This document shows, in pieces, positions 38,801 to 49,800 of a DNA stretch of 64,000 nt (the stretch's first letter is position 1; each line of letters begins with the position of its first letter). The position numbers were made by a program, and so were the translations under genes. Source of the DNA: Owenia fusiformis (lineage: Eukaryota; Annelida; Polychaeta; Sabellida; Oweniidae); assembly GCA_903813345.2 (NCBI GenBank), contig CAIIXF020000005.1, positions 37,141,375 through 37,205,374 on the forward strand. Direction: 5' to 3'. The notes below the pieces were generated by a model, which ran no database searches, was not told the origin of the DNA, and was given only the letters and a program-made list of their open reading frames with translations.

Positions 38801-41800
38801 TTTTCGAAGTTTTCAAGAAACAGGCCTCATCAGTTTGCAAAATAATCATACTTTTGTTGAATGGAGAGCTGGAGTCGTTGACGTGCCCATTCTAATATCG
38901 TTTCCGTCTCTTTGTCGTCCCTGGAATCTGGTTGAATGATCCAGCCTAAAAAGCATAACATGAATGTATGTCACCATTCTAGTTTCTTTGAATTCTGTTC
39001 AAGTCATGATGAAGTAAAAAAAATCAACATACTACTGTTTTATTTTTAATTTTACAATGATGTTTATACATGTATGAGTATACAATGTTTTCTAAAATTG
39101 TGCAAAAGTTTCTAAAAATGTCACAATTCTACTATATTTTAAGTCATTATATTCCTATGAAGATCGTGTTTTTTCCAAAAGATGACATCTAACAGTTTTG
39201 ATTTTTAAGATCATGTGACTTTTGAAAAAGACATCCCCTTTGCCCACCGAGTAAATTTAGCCTTTGTTCATCTTTCATCTCAAATAAGTCTCCCATATAT
39301 CTGACTAGATATCTCAATTCCATTTGCTAAAAAAGACTTAGGGAAAATATTTACTATGCTTTGTTGCCTCTTTAAGAAAATCAACTTAGATTTTCATTTG
39401 TAAAATGATTCAAATTCTTACCTTTTTCTTCACATTGCTTGGAGGAGAGTTGGAAGTTTATAACCTGGTAATAACTGTTTCTTTCCTGGTTGGCGACTGC
39501 TACAAAACATAAATACAATTTGGTGAAATATGTGTATGATTGACATGTCCAATGTTCACAGAATGGAGAAAAAAGAGCATTATTTTTTCCAAGAAACTCT
39601 CCAGTCTATGCTTATATGTCTAGTCTTCATTTCAATTTGCAATATATGGCAGAACATGTTTTCTGTGTATATGTATTTGAATCACCTCTTTCAATTTGTG
39701 TCTTACTAGTCTCAAAGATGTATGTTAATAGATTCTCATAAAATATGAAAGACTAAAATCACAAAACCTTTCTTTTTTGATTTTTTCAATTTTTTCTTCT
39801 TTCCTAATGTCATTTGTGACTTCTTTCTTGTCTGTAAGTGTTGTAGTTTATCAATTTGATCTTCAGTTTTATCATTTAAATGAAGAAAATCAATGAGAGA
39901 CTCAACAGTAACATCATTTTTCTTTCCTGTAGTATGTTTTGAGACATTTGGTAAAACCATTTCCATTTTCGATTCCCGAAGATGGTCATAATTTTCTGAT
40001 ATTTTCCTATTGAGATACCATTTTTGATACCAGAAATGTCCAGAATATACATGCGTTCTTTCTTCACTATATGTTTTATACATATCCTTCTCATATACCA
40101 GTTCTCTTCGGTTTACAGTCCAGTTTTCCGATAGAATGGAGCAATCATAATTCAGTATCTTGAAAAAACTATTGTCAGACAAACACAACGAAGAGAAAAG
40201 TGGTGGCCATTCAATCAGGAATTAATCAACGAGGGATATGTCATTCTTATATACAGAAATTCTAATATTACATTTATATGTCCTATAATATAAATCATGA
40301 TAACAATAACATAATGACAGGTCCCTATTCTAATATACAGAAGGTGATAATTCAAAGAAACTAATATTGGTTGGACCAATTAGCAGAAGAAATTAAATGT
40401 CTTTTGCTATGCTACAATCTATAGGGAGTCAAGGACTTTATTTATTTCAGTAGAATGAAATTCTTAATTAATCACAGTATCTCAACAAGGAAATGACTGC
40501 GTGCAGAGAGATCAGACTTATAATTAAATTGCTTTTATGAATGAGAGCCCCTCATCTCAAGGGAGGTCAGATATACATTGTATGTCACGATATATTATTA
40601 CAATTTTACAATTTGGCATCAAATGTTTGATAATATACCGGTACATGTAAACAAGCACATAGTTGAACAGCAATATGTGGATTATCTTAAATCCAATTAT
40701 CCTGAACAATTAAAATAAGCAGGTATAAATCACATCTTGTATAATTTAAAATTATTATAAGCATACTGTAGAAGGCTTTTTACAAAAGCATTTCCAACTA
40801 CAGTAGCACCTGTATATCTGAACACCTCCCAATCTGAACACTTTTTTTGGTTCCACTTGTTCCTCCCATTGACTCCCATGTTAAAAAAAACATGAAATGT
40901 GAACACCTCTCAATTTGAACAGTGTACAGTTATCTTTGAAAAATTAACCTGTCAAATCTGAACACTTTTCATAAGATTTCACATGTTTCATACAAAATTG
41001 CTCAAATATTGTTATGATATCAAAACTTTGGGAAAAAACTTGAATGGTCGTAATTATAATAGGGCTTTCCAGCATGACTAGATTCATTTGAATCAAATTT
41101 TCAAATTTCTGAAATGCCGTAAAGCTATGTGGTCAAATGAACTATAAATATGTTCAGAAAATGTATTCACATTTCTTCAGAATTCGGAATCACGTGAATG
41201 CAAAAACCTTGAAATGTGAACACTTCAATCTGAATGCTTTAACCTGGTCCAATGGCATTCAGATTAGACAGGTTTTACTGTATTGCTGTATACAATGTGA
41301 GCTTTCCCCATACATGACTTCTGCTATGAATAAAGGATTTGAGATTTTATGTTTACCTCGACTTCCTGCCTCGGAAAGCCTATCACTCATCATATGACTT
41401 GATACAGAGGCTGTGTCATCTCCTGGATGCAGATAATGTCTGTTTGATGATCGCCTTCCTTCATTTGCTAAAATAATATTTTTAATCATTTCAACTTCAT
41501 ACATTATGATAAACTGTGACATCTCATAATCGTGCCTCAGTCATCCAAAGGTATCACTATGACATAAATTTGCAAATAGTTGATATTCTTACATTCTTGA
41601 GAGGCCTTTTAATATTGGATATATGGAGTAGTAAAATCCATTTCCAAGGATGTAAGAGAAGGAGGTTTGATACTAAATATAATGCCTCACTTACACATTG
41701 AAGGATCCATTGCCTTGGGGTATTTTATTTTACAATGTAAATCTAGTTATTGTGGGGGCACATACTGTATTGGCACTACTAATAATGTAAGTAAAAAGTC

Positions 41801-42876
41801 AGCACTTGTTTTCTTTTTTTACAAATAGAAGCATCGTTTATGATCGTTTGACTGACATTTTAATGGGCCAATGAGCTTTTTAATTTTAAGGGAGTATAAC
41901 TTAATTCTGGTATTATTAACATCATGGGCTGCCCATGTTAACATAAAACAAAAAATAAAATGGAAGCTTGCTGATAATACTGTTGTTCTTTCCCTAATAT
42001 TGTCCAGGTGCTTTCTGAGCATGGGCTTCAACTCTAATTGAAAGCCCATGATATGATGAAGATCAACATGTAAAAACAATAGTTCATTACATTGCTGTAG
42101 TAAAATAACTTTGACTTACATGATCCTGCTCTGCTTTCAGAATGCACTGCTTTATACTTTTCTAGTCTTGTTTTTGGACCTGGCGCAGTATGAGGTTTTA
42201 TCTTATGACTGTCCTTCCGACTAATTATAGATGGCACTTGTGACACTGCTGAGCCACATCTTCGTGTCTGTGAGTGGTCTTCTCTTATATTGTCTAAAGT
42301 TAACATATTTGCTGACTTTTTCTTTTCCATTTTAATATCCTCTCCAGCTGCACTATCTCTGTCTCTACTATCTTCACTTTTCACATCCCCAAAATTTTTT
42401 GGCGGATTAGCATCGTTCATAGCCTGAGTTTGCCATTCTCGATATGTATATTTAGCATCTGTAACTAGTTCTTTATGACTGCACTGCAATTGGTATTCTA
42501 CTGACCTTGGGATACTCGGAGGTTCATCGTTAAACAAATATAAAAAGTTTGATAATTCATCTAGAACATTCCCTGAATTTATTTTTGCATCTTCAAAATA
42601 GTACTTTTGTGCATCTTCATCATTGTCTAGGTTATTATCCAAGCCTCCTCGAATGAGATTGAAAGACTGATTTATATCAGGTAATAACCCTCTCTTTTCA
42701 GAATCACTGTCATCATCCTTTTGAATGTTTGCCTTGGTTGCCAAATATGCAGCAACTTTTGGGTTTAAATGAGCAAACCTCAAACTTTGTGGCAACTCCT
42801 CGGCAGTCTTCCTGTACCGTTTGGGCGTTTTTCTGAAAGCAGTTTGCTCAAAGAAAAAAGCTTGAAATTTTCCCAT
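26808..42876 (-). CDS. FAM194-domain protein, C3orf20/ERICH6-like, about 19 coding exons
   Basis: Exons from 5' to 3' on the minus strand: 42876-42120, 41467-41357, about 40158-39768, 39499-39422, 38945-38852, 38534-38398, 37780-37522, 37290-37179, 37023-36892, 36431-36311, 35379-35299, 33908-33799, 33395-33181, 32743-32569, 31811-31701, 30847-30704, 30113-29769, 27934-27764, 26952-26808. The product is about 1,230 aa. The FAM194 domain spans the exons at 38534-36892: KPSIVRYYG, VADGSATVFYPSGRTAII, FTPTGRGSCYHANGNVR, then EIDGSISKRWKWP. The C-terminal half has CPVALRAEMLGEERPMCKC, IEYDEFVRHQVPERQLIVVG and a 115-residue exon with GMFLMYEGGKLLFC. Phases fit at all joins except two: 41357 to the third exon (the acceptor is uncertain or an exon is missing), and 36311 to 35379, where an A6 run puts the exon one base out of frame. 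Function is unknown in all species; no catalytic motif is seen. Confidence 0.72.
29605..29692. mobile_element. Palindromic miniature element, family A, partial copy
   Basis: CTTGCCCAAATATAGAGCCT, CCCAAGGTCGGCCTAT and CGTCATAGTGACATAAC match the inverse of 15031-15145 with several changes. Only the first arm and core of the family are present. It lies in the intron between the last two large exons of the FAM194 gene. Confidence 0.7.
34699..34877. repeat. 41-bp tandem repeat, just over four units
   Basis: Units start at 34699, 34740, 34781 and 34822, with a broken fifth at 34863. The unit contains CCTTAATATGAGGTGACTG and GAGGTGGTACCACATTG, with one or two changes per copy. It lies in an intron of the FAM194 gene. 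The open frame running through it on the minus strand comes from the repeat and is not a gene. Confidence 0.85.
36029..36106. repeat. 24-bp tandem repeat, three units
   Basis: The unit GCCATATTGAATTTCAACCA plus TATA is repeated three times, essentially unchanged, then GCCATA. It lies in the FAM194-gene intron after the exon at 36311-36431. Confidence 0.85.
40801..41280. mobile_element. Pogo/Tigger-like miniature element, copy 1
   Basis: The left end CAGTAGCACCTGTATATCTG and the right end CAGATTAGACAGGTTTTACTG are imperfect inverted repeats and are flanked by TA. The interior repeats the words TCTGAACACCTC and GTGAACACTTC. Related copies occur at 51290-51467 and 60381-60667. The ends resemble the CAGTAAAACCTGTCT ends of pogo-type Tc1/mariner elements (family knowledge). 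It lies in the FAM194 intron where exon phases do not join. Confidence 0.65.
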
Positions 42877-43590
42877 TGTTGATGGTGTCAGCAGTTTCCT
42901 AGTTTCAAAACGTCAATAACAATTCAATTGTTCCCGCCATTTTTCCACCAATCTGCAATGAAAGTATAATACATTGTATGAACTCAATAGAAATCCAGCT
43001 TGTTTATTCAATTTCGAACGACCAATGTTTTAAAAAAAACTTTCGAAGAAACTTTGAAATAAAAATTTGTAACACTGACGACGAATTCTGAATTCCTGAG
43101 GCTGTACAAATAATCACGAATAAGCTAATATGATTCTTGAATTTAAAGTCCTTTCGAAAAGTTATAGATCTTGCTCGGTTTACATTCATAGAAAGGTAAA
43201 TTTTGCGTTTTATAAACCTGATCGAAAACGGGCACTTGCTACTTTTCCGGCGGCCATATTGAATTTCCACTTCCGCATGAACCTTGTTGCTGAGCAACTG
43301 ATGCTCTCCTCTTATTTTAGATAAAACGCTTGTATAAAATTCCTCTGTGTACCTTCCGAATGAAAAAAGAGTTAGTTAATTCTTAAGAATTCACTCTTTG
43401 TAAAGTTTTGCGTATATAACTCTGAGAAATAGGGAAAGGTATAATCACACTTTAGTATACAAAATCATTGCTAGGTGGCAGCACTTCATTATTGCTAATT
43501 GATTAGTGTTTTGTGCTGCCATCTTTCTATCGTTATCAAACTTTTCTACATGGTTTTATTTCCGGTATTTTGACCTGCTTGCTTGGATAC

Positions 43591-43787
43591 GGCCCAAGGA
43601 GGATTGGCTCCCAGAATGCACCACCGATATTCTGTCCCATATATGGTAGCGGTGACCTTTGACCTCACAGGTTTCAAAATGGTTTCAAACCTGTCACGTG
43701 TCAACAAGGTCAAAGGTCACGCTACCATATATGGGACAGAATATCGGTGGTGCACTCTGGGAGCCAATCCTCCTTGGATACGGCCTA
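43591..43787. promoter_or_regulatory. Long hairpin with two DR1-type motifs just upstream of the BTBD16 start
   Basis: Arms 43591-43669 and 43706-43787 are inverted copies of about 80 bases (GGAGGATTGGCTCCCAGA..., ATTCTGTCCCATATATGGTA). A small inner palindrome ACAGGTTTCAAAATGGTTTC sits between them. Each arm carries TGACCTTTGACCT (43653-43665) or its complement AGGTCAAAGGTCA (43707-43719), a perfect DR1 nuclear-receptor element, and CACGTG lies at 43695-43700. The BTBD16 start codon is at 43811. The hairpin looks like a miniature transposon; a regulatory role is inference. Confidence 0.6.
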
Positions 43788-43810
43788 AAAAGAAGAAAAT
43801 ATCCTATAAA

Positions 43811-46800
43811 ATGGATATTATGTCGCTCAAAGAGATGACAACAACAGCATATGCACCACCATCACTTACAAAAAACTTTCATAAATCTAACTATCACAGG
43901 TAAGTTATGTATTTCATTTGTTTGAGATTATAGAACAGAAGCTAAAAACTCTCCAAACTTACAGAAAGTTTTAAAAAGTGAAAAAGTTTGGGAAACTTTA
44001 TCCTGTACCCAAAATTGTAGATTTGTATTGGAGCGTGCTCATTTTGACTGGAGCCTCTTGTATGAAAACAAAAAACTCATACATATGTACAGTTGGGCAT
44101 TTTTAGTCTTCAGAATTATTTTACAAACAGTGATGTATCAAAGAACTCTTTTATATTGTTGACAAACTACAACACCAGCCCTGGTGGAGCTACCCCCATA
44201 AATGTGAGGTTATTTTGAGGTTTTTATTATTTTTGATATTTTTTTCTCAAAATTTTGAGAAAAAATGTCAAAAATAATTAAAAAAACTCAAAATAACCCC
44301 ACATTTATGGGGTTAGGTGGAGCATACCGTACACCGTACCTGTATATAGAGATTTTAGAAAGCCCATTTACATGTATATTGTACTTAGGAGAGGCATCAA
44401 AAGATCAATGTCGGATAGAAAACTAAATAAATCTAGTTTGGGGGGAGGGGGTCAAAGCTATTTCAGTTTTCTATCCGACAAATTTCAACATTTGAATTTT
44501 TGGGAATTTCGACTCGAAATGCTAGAATGGTTTAAAAATAAAGACTTTACCAGATGCCTTCTTCACAAATATGCATGCAACATGGAATATTATGCCTATT
44601 GTTGTTGGCACGTGTTTTAAGAATCATGAACAAGTTATAGTTCTACTCCCATAAAAGTCCAAATTGAGTCGCAAAAACATGTGAAAGTCCGCGATCAACT
44701 TTCATTGTATTTAGTTTTGAGGGGGAGGGGGGGGGGGTCCAACTCAAAACTAGATTTATTTAGTTTCCTATCAGACATTGAACTTTTGATGCCTCCCCTT
44801 ACATGTACTACTAATTGTTCATGTTTCTAGGTCGATAGCGAAGGCCCCTCTCACAGCATTGGTAGGTGTCAAAGTCGATGGGAGGCAACCAAAAAGGGTA
44901 GGTACTAAATACATGTGAGTTTCACTAAATGGATCCGAGTGAAATACATGTAAGGATATATCTGATTCTATAGACAGAGACATCTGATTTGGTCAGATAA
45001 AGTCAAAACTTAATGTCAAGGATACCAAAAATATCGGAAAGTCCAAGAGATAGCTTGTATAAATCATGAATTGATTTTAACATTTAAACTCAACGATTTG
45101 GATTTTGGATCAAATTATTTTTTTACAAATATATGTAATGTGCTATCAGAGATCTATGTCTAATAAAAGATTATTGGTGAAACAATAATATAATTCAACT
45201 GGTAGCATTTTTAGTGGTAACACTTAAAACTTTTTAAACAATATTTCAACTGGTAACATTTTATAAGATAGACTAGCACTTAAACTATTTTATACAATAA
45301 TTCAACTTGTAACATTTTATAAGGTAACACTTGAAACGTCAATTCAACTGGTAACATTTTATAAGGTAACACTTAAAACGTTTTAAACAATAATATAATT
45401 CAACTGGTAACATTTTTAGTGGTAACAATTAAAATGTTTAAACAATATTTCAACTGGTGACATTTTATAAAGCAACACTTAAAGCATTTTAAACAATAAT
45501 ATAATTCAACTGGCAACATTTTTAGTGGTAACAATTCAAATGTTTAAACAATATTTCAACTGGTGACATTTTATAAGGTAACACTTAAAGCATTTTAAAC
45601 ATTAGTATAATTCAACTGGTAACATTTTATCTGGTCTTACCATGTTTGACCTTTTTAGTATCTGATCACCTACATATGTAGAAAAAATCAATAATCAAAA
45701 CCATGTCATTGAACCCATTGCTTATGCCAGAAACATGCATAAATACAATTGATCACAAGTGGCCATGGATAGCTTTTTTCTATGCATATATATTTACAAA
45801 AAGGTATATTCATTCTGAAATGTTAATTTATTTTGTAGGATAAATGAAAGTGTTATTTAATAAATCTTTTTATTCCAGTGCCCTGACAGCCCCAGGCACA
45901 GAGTACGGTATAATGTTGGATCAACCAATAGGTGGCGTATACCCCAGTCACTGGGCAGTGACCTCTTAGGTTCTTCTCAGGCCCTTAAGTCCATTAATAT
46001 ACCCTACAATAGAAGCATGGTCAATATACTCACATGTAAGTATACCTGTGTGTGGTTACTTGAATTATTGAGGCTTATTCTATTTGATGAAATGTATTTG
46101 TGGATTTGTAGAGCTTCGTCATTTTAACTAGCAATGTGCCTTTAGTCATCTGTATGAGTAGCATCGTCAATTGAATACTCATAAGTGTACTCTGGTACTC
46201 ACGATTGAAATATTAATACTTGCATTAATATATGAAATGAATAATGGAATTGTGGGAAACCTTTAAAATTGTTAATGTACCCTAAAACATGAACAAGCCG
46301 TATTTCAACAATTTTCTTTCCAAACAGCTGACAATCCCCGCAATGAAGTGAACAGAGATGTGAGTAAAGAGTACAGATTTCGGCTGACAGAGGATCGACC
46401 CTCATCTGACCCCTCCCCCAGGAGGGCTCCTGGGTACCTCCCTGAGACTAAGCGATGGAAGGAGATGCTGTATCTCCATGACTACAGCCAATCTGAACAC
46501 AGTGGGGGAAGAAGTCCATCTAGCTTAAACTCCTTTCAGCCAACATCTTCCCGCCCAACCCAGCCACAGCAATTGTTCCAGTATCATTCCAGAGACAGCA
46601 AGACTGCATCGGGACCTGGTAAGAATATATTTCAGAATAGTTTTGCTTCAAGACTATGGACCCCCCCCCCCCCCTTATCTACTTCACTAGAACAACTTTG
46701 TTGGGAGGTGTGTAGGTTGGGGAGGTGGTGAGCTTAGAAGGTCTTGTAGCTATAGACTTACTTCAGAATTTTATTCTAGAGCTTACATTTTGCAGATGAA

Positions 46801-49800
46801 ATCTATGTTCATTTTGGGCATCGTTTTATGAATTTGTAAATTTTGTTTTACTTAAAGGGACAATTTCTAACATAAGGTAGTTTTTTTAAAAGTTTTCACC
46901 CTTCATGTGTACACATAAATTATTTGATCACTTTTCTGAACTCATTGACAAGTGACCTTCAAAATCAAAACATTTTTGTGAAATAAATTGTAGTCATGAA
47001 CCTTTTAGAACATTTATTAACAAGATGTAGCAATTTTGAAAAGTAAACCTCTAGCCATTACTGTCCCCTTAATGTTTCACATAATATATTCAAATATTTT
47101 TCAGATGTGCTACTGCACTGCCTTGATATGAACTGGGAATTACACAGACCTTACCTACAGAAGAGTAGGGTTCTCTCTGCCCTTTTACACAAGGCTGGGG
47201 AACCCAAGACATACAATTACTTCAGAGATAGCACTGGGGAGGCTCTGGACAGTCTTGTCAACAAGAGCAAAATGTATAGCACTAAGAGTCAAGGTAGAAA
47301 ATTATTACATTTATTTTCCAATATTCTAGGTCAGCTTTGACAAATGTTTGATATTGTTTTATGTGTGTTAAATCATTGCTTGGGATATTGGGGTATTGTT
47401 TTCCTTACACGTGGATGCGCTCTCATCCTTTAGCATATTTTGTTTTATCACGCTTTTATTATTTATTTTGGCGTGGCATATCTTGCATCATGGGTTTTCA
47501 AGAGAAGCCCATGCTTGCACATATTCATTGTGATATCATGATGAGGCCTCTCCAAACAACAGACATAATCCTTTTGAACCATCATTATATTAGGGTTTTA
47601 TACCCTCTATACATGCATTCAAAATGTTTTTTTACCTTTAGTCATTTCGCTATTTTTTCTATATTCTTTCTCCTAATTGTTAGGGGTTTAGATGATCATT
47701 TATTGATTATTAGGTCTTTTTGTTTTATTTTAATGATGGTATATGTTTCATATATTCTATTTATCATGTTGATTGTTAGGTCTTTACCCAATCTGTGTTC
47801 ATAATGATTGTTAGGTCTTGATGCAAATAGCAGGAAGATAGAGGTGAAAGGGGACCATAAAGGCCTTGCCAATAGTAGGCATATCTCACAGAAGAGAATG
47901 GCAAATGCCATCTTCCTTTCACTTGATATTGATGACCCTCTTGTGACTAAACATGGTTAGTATAATTTGGGACAATTAAATGCTATTTTTGAATAATATA
48001 ATAATTTAATATATCCTCAAATAGGCTACTGAATCCATTGTGACGTTTGCACAAAATAAAAGGAAATTCCAAATTCATAAAATCAAAAACTTGAACTAGT
48101 TCTAAAACAATAAAGAATCTCATATATATATTATATTTAGCCAAACCTGGAAAACCAATAATTATTTATATTATACTTGTATATCAATTTCAGCTCTCGC
48201 TATTGCGCTAGGCAACCTTTATCATGACCAGGCAGAAGTTGAGACTGTTGATGTAGCAGGTGTTCTTGCAGCTGCGGCTGCTCTGGGCTTTGAGCAGCTA
48301 GAGACAAGTTGTAGACAAATAATGATAAACACCATATCCAGTTCAACAGTGGCAACCTACCATAAAGTTGCAGAACAGGTACAGCTCATAGCTAATGTCT
48401 TCTAAGTATACCATGTTAAACCCTTAAGTGTAAGTTTAGCATATTTGGCATGCCAATCCTAATAGTGTCATTTTCAAGTGTCAAAGCTGTTGGCTTCCCA
48501 TATTCTCCGTGGGTGAAGCAAGGCATTATAGGCAAGGGAAGTGCCCCATGAATTTGTCAACTTTGGTTTAAAAATAGCATATTTTGGCAACTTTGGTTTA
48601 CAATGAGCATATTTTTTTGCTTATCTGTTCTGACCATGTATTCTTGGATACCTTATTGTTTTCAGTATGGACAAGAAGAAGTTGTTTGTATGTGTGAAAG
48701 ATGGTTAGATCTCAACCTGGTACCTTGGCTGAGTACACAAATACACCTGAGACAACTGCCCTTTGACTTACTTCAGAAAACACTACGTTCAAACAGGTAT
48801 GTATATGTAAATACACCATAAAGTACATCTACTAATTAAATGCTTGGTATAGAGATGTGCATTATAGTAATTTTGATTCCAAATTTTTCAATGCCAGTCA
48901 AAAAGGAAATCCACCCAACTGTCCTTCTGATACATGTACAGTAATCTTATGTGTATTCCATTGTCTCATGAGGGAGATGCATGCACAGAAAACCTGTCTG
49001 AAATAACTGAGGAAATAATGAATAAACATATCACACAAGACCATCCAATTTTGAGTTTTAATTAGAAAAAAAATTAGAATAAATTAACCTTCAACGGTTT
49101 GCGGTATGACTTGGAATTTAGATGTGTCTTCAATTTATTCATTTTTAGATTGTTCTGTTACAATGAGAACTCACTCTACAAGGTTGTTGCTTATTGGTTG
49201 TTCCTGCAGCTGAACCCCAACATGCAACTCCTGCCTTCTTACTCTACAGTACTCACATACTTCAACAGGTAAGTTGGCTTACATGCACACCCCTCCCAAA
49301 AATTTAGCAAAACAGACTGCTTTATTAGACCATGTGTTAAGGCTTCAACAAAGACCACCGAGACATTCCCACTGATCCTTGGCATAGCTACAGTTATGCT
49401 TTGAAAGTGCAAAGTTAATACATGTATCTGTTTTCAATTTCGACAACAAAAACCGCTTTAAAACATTATTTTTTGCCTAATTTTAGGGGTTTTAGGATGA
49501 AAATTACAGCAATTAGCCCTTTAATGTATAATATCAATATTACTTGTTACATGGTCATGACCAAATATTCAATACTAACATATGTTTTACTTACATACTT
49601 ACATTTAATTTGCAGCCTACCAAAGACCAGTGCCTTGTTAGAACGTCATGAAGGCCAAATGTATATACCCCTGTTTCAAGCCCTTAGGCTAGATGGCATC
49701 AATGACAGTAAGGATTGTGACTAATAAGTCATTGCAATGACATCAGAGAGTCAATAAAAGATATATACTAGAGGTTATGTCACTATGACGTGAAATATGC

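Noticed and set aside
43583-43810. BTBD16 start upstream at 43583
   Set aside because: The extra 76 codons are translation of the hairpin repeat; the ATG at 43811 is the first outside it.
47361-47804. 147-codon frame in BTBD16 intron 5
   Set aside because: Hydrophobic and Phe/Ile-rich as expected for T-rich DNA, no family match, flanked by good splice sites of the host gene.
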